DNA from: DASWJZ01 sp964487455
GTDB taxonomy: Bacteria > Pseudomonadota > Alphaproteobacteria > Rhizobiales > Afifellaceae
Assembly (NCBI GenBank): GCA_964487455.1
Contig: CAZARE010000288.1
Location: 1 to 12,922 of the forward strand
Length of the DNA stretch: 12,922 nucleotides
Direction: 5' to 3'
The notes under the pieces were generated by a model. It worked only from the letters and a program-made list of their open reading frames with translations, was not told where the DNA came from and did not search any database. The translations under genes and the position numbers were made by a program. Shown piece after piece: positions 1-7,012 of the stretch (its first letter is position 1; each line of letters starts with the position of its first letter).

Positions 1-1
1 C

Positions 2-358
2 TTCAGCCTCAAGGACAGGGCCGACGAATGGAAGACTGGCGTCGGCGACGCGACGAAGCGGCGGCGAACCGGCGATGGCACGGTGCCCTTTGAAGGCGCT
101 ATCCCGCTGTTCCTCCCCTATGAAAGCCTCGTCTGCATCACGCCGGACGATTTCGGATTCTGGGAGATCGCCGACAAGGTGGCGCTCCGGCTGGGCGGCT
201 TCCACGGCATTCTCTCCAACATGAACATGCTGCAGCTCATGCTCGCGCGTTTCTTCACCGGGCGTGGCGATCCGCATGGCTCGACCTGGGGCCGTCCGCC
301 CCCGGGCGTCGCCCCGGATGAATGGAAGCCTCCGCTTGAGCTACGGCTGAAAGCCTGA
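2..358 (+). CDS. C-terminal part of a probable alpha/beta hydrolase (lipase/acyltransferase-like), 5' end outside window
   Basis: The reading frame is open from the first bases of the window and ends with TGA at 356-358, so only the last 118 residues are present. The fragment holds a GDGTVP motif followed about 45 residues later by GFHG. In lipase and LCAT/PGAP1-like alpha/beta hydrolases, the Asp of GDGTVP and a late His are the acid and base of the catalytic triad; the Ser nucleophile would lie upstream, outside the window. A GTG at 83 could start a short ORF, but the coding character runs through it (a basic stretch and the GDG of the motif lie before it), so I treat it as internal. The gene converges on the permease gene at 395. 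The hydrolase call rests on motif spacing only; no substrate can be proposed. Confidence 0.5.
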   Translation, partial: FSLKDRADEWKTGVGDATKRRRTGDGTVPFEGAIPLFLPYESLVCITPDDFGFWEIADKVALRLGGFHGILSNMNMLQLMLARFFTGRGDPHGSTWGRPPPGVAPDEWKPPLELRLKA

Positions 359-394
359 GCGGCTGGGGCAGCGCATTCCGCGCCGCTGTCGGCA

Positions 395-1147
395 CTACCC
401 GAAGATTCGGAAGAGTCCGGCGTCCCACAGCAGCTTTAGTGAAATGCCCGCCAGCACTACCAGGATCAGCCTATCGAAGGCCTCCGGTCGCAGCCGCTTG
501 GCGAACAAATTGCCGAGCGGCATCCCGGCGGCAACCGGCAGAAGCGCCGCGGCGCTGTAGAGCGCGCGCTGCCATGTGAGCACCCCGGCGAGAGTCAGGG
601 CCGGTATCTGCGTGATGACGAACGCGAGGAAGAGCGCCGAAACCGTCAAGACGAACTGCGGGCGCGATAGCCGCATGCCGTTGATGAACGTAACACTCAC
701 CGGCGCGGACACGCCCGTCGCGCCCTGCAGTGTGCCGGAGACCAGACCGATGACAGGCGCCAGCCGACGCGCGGCGGAAGGGCCGATCGTAAAATGGGGC
801 CGGGCGAGCCGCACCACGATGTAGAGGATCGTCGTCAGACCTAGTCCCAGCGAAAGGACATTGGCCGGCAGTGTCGTCAGAAGCCAGGTCCCGATCACTA
901 TGCCCGCCACGGCGGAGACGAGAAGGGGGGGAAGAAAGGCCAGGCCGCGCCAGTGAGCGCGAAACTGCCACGCCTGCCAGCTGTTCGTGACGATGATCGG
1001 CACGACCAGGACGGCAATGGCGAAAGGCACGTCGAAGAATGCTGCCAGCGCGGGGACCGCGACGACGGGCGTGCCCATGCCGGTGGCGCCCTTCAGAGCT
1101 CCGCCGAGCAGCAGAAAGACGAAGATGATCGCCAGCTCCTGGAGCAT
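395..1147 (-). CDS. TauE/SafE-family membrane permease (probable sulfite/anion exporter)
   Basis: A 250-residue, very hydrophobic protein with about eight predicted membrane segments and two similar halves. Each half carries a Gly/Thr-rich signature, GATGMGTP near residues 20-27 and GATGVSAPVS in the second half, typical of TauE/SafE permeases (Pfam TauE). These are inner-membrane proteins linked to export of sulfite, sulfoacetate or other anions, or to uptake of sulfur compounds; the substrate cannot be read from the sequence. The ATG at 1145-1147 has a GAGGG-type ribosome site about 8-10 bases upstream. The gene lies downstream of rpsA on the same strand but is separated from it by a strong terminator hairpin, so it is probably transcribed on its own. 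Length is normal for the family (about 250). Confidence 0.85.
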   Translation of the reverse strand: MLQELAIIFVFLLLGGALKGATGMGTPVVAVPALAAFFDVPFAIAVLVVPIIVTNSWQAWQFRAHWRGLAFLPPLLVSAVAGIVIGTWLLTTLPANVLSLGLGLTTILYIVVRLARPHFTIGPSAARRLAPVIGLVSGTLQGATGVSAPVSVTFINGMRLSRPQFVLTVSALFLAFVITQIPALTLAGVLTWQRALYSAAALLPVAAGMPLGNLFAKRLRPEAFDRLILVVLAGISLKLLWDAGLFRIFG

Positions 1148-1181
1148 TCCGCCGCCCTCTGCAGTCCGGCCGCGCGACTAG

Positions 1182-1218
1182 CGACAAAGGCCCGCGGCAC
1201 TGCCGCGGGCCTTTGTCG
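1182..1218 (-). terminator. Strong hairpin terminator after rpsA
   Basis: Positions 1182-1199 and 1201-1218 are perfect reverse complements (18 pairs around one central base). The GC-rich core is flanked by AAAGG on one side and CCTTT on the other, so the stem carries an A-run and a T-run in either orientation. It lies 39 bases after the rpsA stop codon and before the permease gene, and most likely ends rpsA transcription. No further U-tract follows the full stem. Confidence 0.8.
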
Positions 1219-1256
1219 ACGTCATGGCAACCGGCAAAGTCGGGCTGCTGCCGACC

Positions 1257-3086
1257 CTACTCCGCCTTCTTGTCCGCGTCGGCCTCGTCATCGGATGGAG
1301 CGTCGTCGCTCGCCGATTCAGAAGCGCCCTCTTCATCGATCGTCTCGCTCGCCGACTCCGTGTCGTCGGCGACGTCGTCGACGTCGTCGCCATCGTCCTG
1401 CTGCTTCTTCAAGGCGGCGCCAAGGATGTCGCCGAGCGAGGCGCCGGAATCGGTCGATCCGTACTGGGCGACCGCCTCCTTCTCCTCGGCAATCTCCAGC
1501 GCCTTGATGGACAGCGATATCTTCCTGTTCTTCTTGTCGATGTTGGTGATGCGGGCATCGACCTTCTCGCCGGGAGCGAAGCGGTCAGGCCGCTGTTCGG
1601 AGCGCTCGCGCGACAGCTCGGCGCGACGGATGAAGGCGGTGAGGTCGGAGCCCGCGATCTTCACCTCGACGCCGGAATCCATCACCTGGGTGACTTCGCC
1701 GGTGACGATCGCCCCCTTCCTGATGCCGGAAGCGGCTTCCATCGGATCGCCGGAGACTTGCTTGATGCCAAGCGAGATGCGCTCCTTCTCCACGTCGACG
1801 TCGAGAACCTTGGCCTTGACCACGTCTCCCTTCTTGTAGTCCTCCATCGCCTCTTCGCCGGCGCGGTTCCAGTCGAGGTCGGACAGGTGCACCATGCCGT
1901 CCACGTCGTTCTCCAGGCCGAGGAATAGACCGAACTCGGTCTTGTTCTTGACCTCGCCTTCCACGATGGAGCCCACGGGATGCTTCTCGGCGAATTCTTC
2001 CCACGGATTGCGCATGGTCTGCTTGAGGCCGAGCGATACCCGGCGCTTGGCAGGGTCAACCTCCAGGATGACCACTTCGACCTCCTGCGAGGTGGAGACG
2101 ATCTTGCCGGGATGGACGTTTTTCTTCGTCCAGCTCATTTCCGACACGTGGATGAGCCCCTCGATGCCGGGCTCGAGCTCGACGAAGGCGCCGTAGTCGG
2201 TGATGTTGGTGACGCGGCCGGTAAAGCGTGCGCCGATCGGGTATTTGGCCTCGATGCCCTCCCAAGGATCGGTCTCCAGTTGCTTCATGCCGAGCGAGAT
2301 ACGGAAGGTCTCGGGGTTGATGCGGATGATCTGCACCTTCACCGTCTCGCCGATATTGAGGACCTCCGATGGATGGTTGACGCGTCTCCACGCCATATCG
2401 GTGACGTGCAGCAGGCCGTCGATGCCGCCGAGATCGACGAAGGCGCCGTATTCGGTGATGTTCTTCACGACGCCGTCGACCACCTGGCCTTCCGACAGCC
2501 GCTGCACGAGCTCGGAGCGCTGTTCGGCGAGAGTGTCCTCAAGCACGGAGCGGCGCGAGACGACGATGTTGCCGCGGCGCTTGTCCATCTTGAGGATGCG
2601 GAAAGGCTGCGGCGAGTTCATCAGAGGGCCGACGTCGCGGACCGGACGCACGTCGACCTGGCTGCGCGGAAGGAAGGCGACCGCGCCGTCGAGGTCGACC
2701 GTGAAACCGCCCTTCACCTGGTTGAAAATCTGGCCGGTGACGGTGGCGTTCTTCTCGAAGCTCTCCTCGAGCCGCACCCAGCTCTCCTCGCGACGCGCCT
2801 TCTCTCTGGAAAGCATCGCCTCTCCAAGGGCGTTCTCGACCCGCTCCAAGTAGACTTCGACTTCGTCGCCCGGCTTTAGCTCCCCGTCCCCGCCGCGCAC
2901 GCCGAATTCCTTCAGTGGGACGCGGCCTTCGACCTTGAGGCCGACATCGACGACGGCAACGTCCTTTTCGATCGCAACGACAGTGCCCTTGACGACTGAT
3001 CCTTCGACGAGGTCGCTCTTGGCGAACGATTCCTCCAGGAGAGCGGCGAAATCCTCCCTCGTTGGCTGCGGTTCGGCTGCTTGCAT
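1257..3086 (-). CDS. rpsA: 30S ribosomal protein S1
   Basis: A 609-residue protein that binds mRNA on the 30S subunit and helps initiation. It holds six S1 (OB-fold) repeats, roughly at residues 28-95, 112-180, 197-267, 284-354, 371-441 and 456-525. Repeats 3-5 are the most regular, each with a G-A-F/L-V-D/E-L core (EYGAFVDL, DYGAFVEL, EFGLFLGL). The start is the ATG at 3084-3086 because AAAGGAG sits 5 bases before it and the protein then begins MQAAEPQPTRE; the frame stays open 67 codons further upstream, but that part does not resemble S1. Residues 564-609 form an Asp/Glu-rich tail (22 acidic of 46) beyond the point where rhizobial S1 proteins usually end (about 560-570 residues). The gene follows cmk, as in many proteobacteria. 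Confidence 0.97.
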   Translation of the reverse strand: MQAAEPQPTREDFAALLEESFAKSDLVEGSVVKGTVVAIEKDVAVVDVGLKVEGRVPLKEFGVRGGDGELKPGDEVEVYLERVENALGEAMLSREKARREESWVRLEESFEKNATVTGQIFNQVKGGFTVDLDGAVAFLPRSQVDVRPVRDVGPLMNSPQPFRILKMDKRRGNIVVSRRSVLEDTLAEQRSELVQRLSEGQVVDGVVKNITEYGAFVDLGGIDGLLHVTDMAWRRVNHPSEVLNIGETVKVQIIRINPETFRISLGMKQLETDPWEGIEAKYPIGARFTGRVTNITDYGAFVELEPGIEGLIHVSEMSWTKKNVHPGKIVSTSQEVEVVILEVDPAKRRVSLGLKQTMRNPWEEFAEKHPVGSIVEGEVKNKTEFGLFLGLENDVDGMVHLSDLDWNRAGEEAMEDYKKGDVVKAKVLDVDVEKERISLGIKQVSGDPMEAASGIRKGAIVTGEVTQVMDSGVEVKIAGSDLTAFIRRAELSRERSEQRPDRFAPGEKVDARITNIDKKNRKISLSIKALEIAEEKEAVAQYGSTDSGASLGDILGAALKKQQDDGDDVDDVADDTESASETIDEEGASESASDDAPSDDEADADKKAE

Positions 3087-3091
3087 CAATA

Positions 3092-3098
3092 CTCCTTT
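3092..3098 (-). promoter_or_regulatory. Ribosome binding site of rpsA (fixes the start)
   Basis: On the minus strand this reads AAAGGAG, 5 bases before the ATG at 3084-3086. It decides in favour of this start over the longer open frame reaching 3287, which would overlap the end of cmk. Confidence 0.85.
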
Positions 3099-3273
3099 GT
3101 GGGCGGGGCCCCATTGCCCTCGCCCTGCGCCGGGTGGTTCGCATTGCACCTGCCGCCTCCTGCCTCCCGCTCGCGATGGAGCGGCCGGCGCGTCGAAGCC
3201 GAGGGCGGCGATCTTGTTCCGCGGCGAGCGCGACCAAACGACAAAGAGGCACACCCCTATCGGGCGCGCCCTC

Positions 3274-3918
3274 TCACTGGCTCGCAATAGCGCGGCTCAC
3301 GTAATCCACGGCCGCCTGGAACGCGGCTTCTATATCCTTATCGCTCGTGTCGAGCAAGTAAGCATCCGGGGCGGGCCTTAGAGGGGAATCGGGGCGCGCC
3401 ATGTCGCGCGCATCGCGCCGTTCCAGATCGTCGAGTACCGCCGCCTCGCTGATCTGGCTACCGGTCTCGTTCATTTCAAGCATACGGCGGCGGGCGCGGA
3501 CCTGGGGAGCGGCGGTGACGTAGAGCTTGGCGCGCGCCTCGGGAAGCACGATCGTGCCGATGTCGCGGCCGTCCAGCACGGCGCCCGGGGGTGCCCCGGC
3601 GAAGGCGCGCTGCTTCTCGCGCAGCGCCCGCCTGAGGCGCGGCATAACGGCGATGCGCGAGGCGGCTTCGCCGATATCGTGCTCGGAAAGCCGCCGCCTG
3701 TCGAGGTTGGACAGATCAAGCGTTTCAGCCGCGGCCACCGCCGCGTTCTCATCGCCGAGATCGGCGCCTTCGGCCAACAGCTGCGCGGCGACGGCGCGGT
3801 AGGTGAGACCCGTATCGAGGTGGCGCAGGCCGAAATGGCGCGCCAGACGGCGTGCCAGCGTGCCCTTGCCGCTGGCGGCCGGGCCGTCGATGGCGATGAG
3901 CAGGGAAGGTTCGCTCAC
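3274..3918 (-). CDS. cmk: Cytidylate kinase (CMP/dCMP kinase)
   Basis: A 214-residue P-loop kinase that transfers phosphate from ATP to CMP or dCMP in pyrimidine nucleotide recycling. The Walker A loop GPAASGKGT is at residues 12-20, followed by HLDTGLTYR, the Cmk counterpart of the usual HLDTGxxYR. DGRDIGTIVLPEA in the middle and the RRxxD arrangement of the lid (LERRDARDMARPDSPL) are also typical of the family. The start codon is GTG at 3916-3918, which overlaps the aroA stop (TGA, 3915-3917) as GTGA, implying translational coupling. Length is about that of other bacterial Cmk proteins (210-230). The aroA-cmk-rpsA order is common in alphaproteobacteria. Confidence 0.96.
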   Translation of the reverse strand: MSEPSLLIAIDGPAASGKGTLARRLARHFGLRHLDTGLTYRAVAAQLLAEGADLGDENAAVAAAETLDLSNLDRRRLSEHDIGEAASRIAVMPRLRRALREKQRAFAGAPPGAVLDGRDIGTIVLPEARAKLYVTAAPQVRARRRMLEMNETGSQISEAAVLDDLERRDARDMARPDSPLRPAPDAYLLDTSDKDIEAAFQAAVDYVSRAIASQ

Positions 3919-5261
3919 GCCGCCTGCGCGCCCTCGGCAAAATCCGCTCCGAGACCCCTGAGGAGTTCTACGAAACCCGGAAAGGAGGTGCCGATGATGG
4001 CGCCGTCGTCGACGGTGACGGCGCGTTCCGCCGCCAAGCCCAAGACCAGGAAGCTCATGGCGATGCGATGGTCGAGATGCGTTGCCACCGTAGCGCCGCC
4101 ACGGACTCGGCCGCCCTTAACGGCAAGACTCGCCTCGCCTTCCCAGCAGTCGACCCCATTCGCCTCCAGCCCGCGCGCGACCGTCGCAAGACGGTCGGAT
4201 TCCTTTACGCGCAACTCGGCAAGTCCTTCCATAACCGTCGCCCCGTCCGCAAACGAGGCCGCTACTGCGAGCACGGGGTATTCGTCGATCATGGAAGGGG
4301 CGCGCTCCGCCGGTACCGTTACGCCCTTGAGGCTCGACGCCCGCGCGCGCACATCCCCGATTGCCTCCCCGCCGGACAATCGCTCGTTCTCCAGCGTGAG
4401 ATCGGCGCCCATCTCCTTCAACGTCTGGATCAGCCCGCTGCGCCTCTGGTTGAGAAGAACATTCCGCACAGTCACATCGGACCCGTCCACCAGAAGCGCG
4501 GCGACAATGAGAAACGCCGCCGAGCTCGGATCGGCCGGGACGGTGATCGCTTGCGGTCGCAGTTCCGGGCGCCCTGTCAGACGGATCACACTGGCGCCAT
4601 CCGCGGCTTCTCGCGTCATGATGTCGGCCCCAAAGCCTTTCAGCATTCGCTCGGTATGGTCGCGCGTCGCGACCGGCTCAACGACGGTGGTGATGCCTTC
4701 GATGTTAAGTCCAGCAAGCAGGACGGCGGATTTCACCTGGGCCGAAGGGACCGGGACCCGGTACTCGATCGGCGCCATCGGGTCGGCGCCGCGGATGGAG
4801 AGCGGCAGCCGGTCGCCGGAGCGGGCGACGATCTCGGCTCCCATTTCGCGTAGGGGATCGAGCACGCGCTGCATCGGGCGCCTCGACAGCGAGGCGTCAC
4901 CGATGAAGGTCGTGGCGAAAGGGTGCGCGCCGGCCATGCCGATCGCGAGGCGCACGCCGGTGCCGGCATTGCCGAAGTCGATCGCGTGTTCCGGCTCGAG
5001 CAGGCCGCCCGTGCCGAGTCCGTTGGCGCGCCACACCCCGTCCGCGGCGCGCTCCACCTTCGCGCCGAAGCTCCGCATGGCCGTGACAGTCGCCAGCACG
5101 TCGGCGGATTCCAGCAGCCCCTCTATACGGGTCTCCCCCACGGCGAGCGCTCCCAGCATCACCGCGCGGTGCGAAATCGACTTGTCCCCGGGGACGGTAA
5201 CGCGGCCGCGAAGGGCGCTTGAAGGCAGCGCGCTTATCGGTTTTGCGAAGGCGTGGGACAT
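3915..5261 (-). CDS. aroA: 3-phosphoshikimate 1-carboxyvinyltransferase (EPSP synthase), class II-like
   Basis: A 448-residue enzyme of the shikimate pathway that joins phosphoenolpyruvate to shikimate 3-phosphate. Visible motifs are PGDKSISHR (24-32), FGNAGTGVR (96-104), RRPMQRVLDPLREMGA, SAQVKSAVLLAGLN and the class II-type TRDHTERMLKGFGA. Most of the sequence follows the class II pattern of the Agrobacterium CP4 enzyme, but residue 100 in the PEP-site loop is Gly (NAGTG), where CP4 has Ala. I chose the ATG at 5259-5261 because the protein then begins MSHAFAKPI, like rhizobial AroA; ATG at 5268-5270 and a start at 5310-5312 are in frame and cannot be excluded, and none has a good ribosome site. 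The gene overlaps cmk by 4 bases and diverges from the FYDLN-acid gene. Confidence 0.96.
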   Translation of the reverse strand: MSHAFAKPISALPSSALRGRVTVPGDKSISHRAVMLGALAVGETRIEGLLESADVLATVTAMRSFGAKVERAADGVWRANGLGTGGLLEPEHAIDFGNAGTGVRLAIGMAGAHPFATTFIGDASLSRRPMQRVLDPLREMGAEIVARSGDRLPLSIRGADPMAPIEYRVPVPSAQVKSAVLLAGLNIEGITTVVEPVATRDHTERMLKGFGADIMTREAADGASVIRLTGRPELRPQAITVPADPSSAAFLIVAALLVDGSDVTVRNVLLNQRRSGLIQTLKEMGADLTLENERLSGGEAIGDVRARASSLKGVTVPAERAPSMIDEYPVLAVAASFADGATVMEGLAELRVKESDRLATVARGLEANGVDCWEGEASLAVKGGRVRGGATVATHLDHRIAMSFLVLGLAAERAVTVDDGAIIGTSFPGFVELLRGLGADFAEGAQAA

Positions 5262-5381
5262 GGCCGGCATGCTGTTTCGGAACCGCGGCGGGAACGGCGC
5301 GGTTGGTAGCACACGGCCCCGGTGAGGTCACGCCTCGGAAGCCCTTCCAAGCCTGCCCGGCCGCCTCCGCTCACAAGGGGT

Positions 5382-5410
5382 TTGACAGAGGTCAGACCCG
5401 TGGTTAGGCA
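5382..5410 (+). promoter_or_regulatory. Candidate sigma-70-type promoter of the FYDLN-acid gene
   Basis: TTGACA at 5382-5387 is a perfect -35 element, followed after 17 bases by TAGGCA (5405-5410), a weak -10. Transcription would start near 5417, about 25 bases before the GTG start. It lies between divergent genes and no equally good promoter is seen for aroA. Confidence 0.5.
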
Positions 5411-5442
5411 CGCGGCGCACTCGAACGTGAGGCGAACGAGAC

Positions 5443-5862
5443 GTGACGAAACCGGAACTTGGCACGAAGCGGACCTGCCCTTCCTGCGGTACCAAATATT
5501 ACGACCTCAGCCGCAATCCGATTATCTGCCCCAGCTGCGGGACCGTTTTCCAGCTAGCAGCGCCTTCGCGGCCGGAACGCGTAGCCGAGCCGAAGGTGGA
5601 GAAACCGGTAGTGGAGGAAGCGGCGGAGGTTGAGCGCGAGGAGGGCGTTGTGTCGCTTGAGGAAGCCGAAGCGGAGACCGAAGAGGATATTGGGCCAGAT
5701 ACCGACAGCGAGGACGAGGAGCCCGCCATTCCCGAAGTGGAGGTCGAATCTGAGATTGAGGGCGACGCGGCCGAGGACACCTTCCTGGAGGAGGACGAGG
5801 AGGAAGGGGACGACGTGTCGGGGCTGCTCGACGTCGACGCGGAAGACGAAGAGGAGCGCTGA
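5443..5862 (+). CDS. TIGR02300 / FYDLN-acid domain protein
   Basis: A 139-residue protein of the FYDLN-acid family (TIGR02300), known in alphaproteobacteria but without an assigned function. Residues 12-32 form a zinc ribbon of two CPSC knuckles (Cys 12, 15, 29, 32) around the hallmark motif, which here reads KYYDLSRNP rather than KFYDLN. From about residue 45 the chain is almost entirely Glu/Asp with Val and Ala, predicted disordered and strongly acidic, and ends DEEER. The start is GTG at 5443-5445; GAGG lies 10 bases upstream. The acidic tail is rich in GAG/GAA/GAC codons, so the opposite strand also shows a long open frame that is not a gene. The gene lies between aroA (divergent) and tRNA-Ala (convergent), an arrangement I recall from other rhizobia. 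Confidence 0.9.
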   Translation: MTKPELGTKRTCPSCGTKYYDLSRNPIICPSCGTVFQLAAPSRPERVAEPKVEKPVVEEAAEVEREEGVVSLEEAEAETEEDIGPDTDSEDEEPAIPEVEVESEIEGDAAEDTFLEEDEEEGDDVSGLLDVDAEDEEER

Positions 5863-5910
5863 GGCGCCTGTCGGCTCGGCTATGCTGGGCTCATGAGCGG
5901 ACGATCAGCG

Positions 5911-5986
<76 letters not shown>

Positions 5987-6028
5987 GCCGTTTTGCCGCC
6001 CGCGGTCTGGGGTCCGGCGAGCGGGCGT

Positions 6029-6057
6029 TACCTATTCGGCGGCGTTCGGATTTGCAA
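6029..6057 (-). promoter_or_regulatory. Candidate promoter of tRNA-Ala
   Basis: On the minus strand, TTGCAA (6052-6057) is followed after 17 bases by TAGGTA (6029-6034). The expected start near 6022 would leave a leader of about 36 bases, with a GC-rich stretch just after the -10 as in stable-RNA promoters. Both hexamers match the consensus only partly. Confidence 0.35.
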
Positions 6058-6142
6058 GGCCCGCGCGAGCCGTCTCGCCGCCCCGAAGCGAATACGCGGG
6101 CAAATCGGCGTCGGCCCGCCCGGAGAGCGGTGCCCTTCTCCG

Positions 6143-6170
6143 CTTGAAGATTACGGCATCGCACCCATAT
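6143..6170 (+). promoter_or_regulatory. RpoH (sigma-32)-like heat-shock promoter of hsp20
   Basis: CTTGAAG at 6143-6149 and CCCATAT at 6164-6170, 14 bases apart, match the sigma-32 pattern (CTTGAAA, 11-16 bases, CCCCATnT) well. The site lies about 76 bases before the hsp20 start codon and points toward it. Its position before a small heat shock gene supports the call. Confidence 0.65.
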
Positions 6171-6246
6171 TTCGGCCAACCGGCCGGATGCCGAATGCGG
6201 GTCCGGCAAGGCGAAGTCGCTTGCAGGATGAGGACTTTGCAGAAAA
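6171..6246 (+). promoter_or_regulatory. Structured 5' leader of hsp20, possible ROSE-like RNA thermometer
   Basis: The presumed untranslated leader folds on paper into hairpins at 6171-6188 (TTCGGCC/GGCCGGA, loop AACC) and 6189-6208 (TGCCG/CGGCA). A small third element has TCGCT (6217-6221) facing AGGA (6225-6228), leaving one G unpaired. U(U/C)GCU against AGGA with a bulged G is the hallmark of ROSE thermometers in rhizobial small heat shock leaders. Against this, AGGA is 18 bases from the ATG and the next GAGGA 12 bases, both longer than usual, so the call is tentative. Confidence 0.35.
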
Positions 6247-6672
6247 ATGCCACGCGCCCCTCTCTTTTCCAGCCCCTTGCTCTTGGGGTTTGAGGACATC
6301 GAGCGCCTGCTCGATCGCGTCTCGAAGACCGCCGACGGTTACCCACCCTACAACATAGAGCGGATCGTCACCCAGGACGGTGAGCCGGCGCACCTTCGCA
6401 TCACATTGGCCGTCGCCGGGTTCGGCGATAACGAAATCGAAGTGACTGTGGAGGACAATGAGCTTACTGTTGGCGGACGGCAGCGGGACGACACCGGCCG
6501 CGACTACCTTCACCGAGGCATCGCGGCTCGGGAGTTCCAGCGGAAGTTCGTGCTGGCGGAAGGCATGGAGGTCGCGGGAGCGGAACTGAAGGACGGGCTG
6601 CTCTCGATCGATCTCGTGAGATTGGAGCCGGAGCGCAAGGTAAAGCGTATTCCCATCACGACCAGCGGCTGA
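6247..6672 (+). CDS. Small heat shock protein, Hsp20/alpha-crystallin family
   Basis: A 141-residue ATP-independent holdase chaperone that keeps unfolding proteins soluble in the cytoplasm. A short hydrophobic N-terminus (FSSPLLLGFEDIERLLDRV) is followed by PPYNIER, where the alpha-crystallin domain begins (about residues 33-125). The domain contains the family's LAVAGF, LTVGG and YLHRGIAAREFQRKFVLAEGMEV segments. The C-terminus carries the oligomerisation motif IPI (135-137). The start ATG at 6247 gives an N-terminus (MPRAPLFSSP) like relatives in this context; the nearest ribosome site, GAGGA, is 12 bases away. DUF1150 follows after 16 bases, so the two probably form an operon. An RpoH-like promoter lies upstream. 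Confidence 0.93.
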   Translation: MPRAPLFSSPLLLGFEDIERLLDRVSKTADGYPPYNIERIVTQDGEPAHLRITLAVAGFGDNEIEVTVEDNELTVGGRQRDDTGRDYLHRGIAAREFQRKFVLAEGMEVAGAELKDGLLSIDLVRLEPERKVKRIPITTSG

Positions 6673-6678
6673 GACGTT

Positions 6679-6682
6679 GGAG
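6679..6682 (+). promoter_or_regulatory. Ribosome binding site of the DUF1150 gene (fixes the start)
   Basis: GGAG sits 6 bases before the ATG at 6689-6691. A TTG at 6677 could extend the frame by four codons but overlaps this site, so the ATG is the better start. Confidence 0.75.
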
Positions 6683-6688
6683 AAGACC

Positions 6689-6946
6689 ATGACCTACAAC
6701 GAAACCGTCAAGACCATGCCGCAGGACCAGTTCGCAGCGCTGGGCGGCGGTGAGATCGCGTATCTCCGGCCGCTTCGCTCAGAGGACGTGCATGCGCTCT
6801 TCCCGCAGGCTCCCCAGCTTGCCCCGGGGGTGGATCTCTGGGCGCTGCTTTCGGCCGCCGGTCAGCCGATCATGCTCACCGATTCCAAAGCGGCGGCGAT
6901 CGCCGGCGCACGCGAGAACGATCTGGAGACAGTGAGCGTCCACTGA
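6689..6946 (+). CDS. DUF1150 family protein
   Basis: An 85-residue protein of the DUF1150 family, small alphaproteobacterial proteins of unknown function commonly found after this hsp20 gene. The conserved portion includes GGGEIAYLRPL near residue 20, followed by a region resembling an uptake of the pattern VDLWALLSAAGQPIMLTDSKAAAIAGA near the C-terminus. There are no membrane segments, signal peptide or cysteines. It begins 16 bases after the hsp20 stop, with a good ribosome site, and is followed by a terminator, so it is probably the last gene of a two-gene heat-inducible unit. A partner role for Hsp20 is only a guess from position. Confidence 0.9.
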   Translation: MTYNETVKTMPQDQFAALGGGEIAYLRPLRSEDVHALFPQAPQLAPGVDLWALLSAAGQPIMLTDSKAAAIAGARENDLETVSVH

Positions 6947-6975
6947 TCTCGCGCATGGCTATGGCTTGAGCAAAG

Positions 6976-6998
6976 CGGGGCCGGCGCGGCCCCGTTTT
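6976..6998 (+). terminator. Rho-independent terminator after DUF1150
   Basis: CGGGGCCG (6976-6983) pairs with CGGCCCCG (6987-6994) across a GCG loop, followed directly by TTTT (6995-6998). It ends the hsp20-DUF1150 unit. The opposite strand also reads as a hairpin followed by CTTT, so it may serve the converging ptsN transcript too. Confidence 0.85.
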
Positions 6999-7012
6999 CG
7001 CGTACGCCGCCT

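Noticed and set aside
1213..2879. Several long plus-strand open frames opposite rpsA
   Set aside because: They mirror the codon bias of rpsA and lack ribosome sites or known domains.
3087..3287. Upstream extension of rpsA by 67 codons
   Set aside because: It does not resemble S1, would overlap cmk, and the ATG at 3086 has an ideal AAAGGAG site.
3679..5325. Very long plus-strand open frame antisense to aroA and cmk
   Set aside because: It is Ser/Arg/Pro-rich with no recognisable domain and lies opposite two clear enzymes; a by-product of high GC codon bias.
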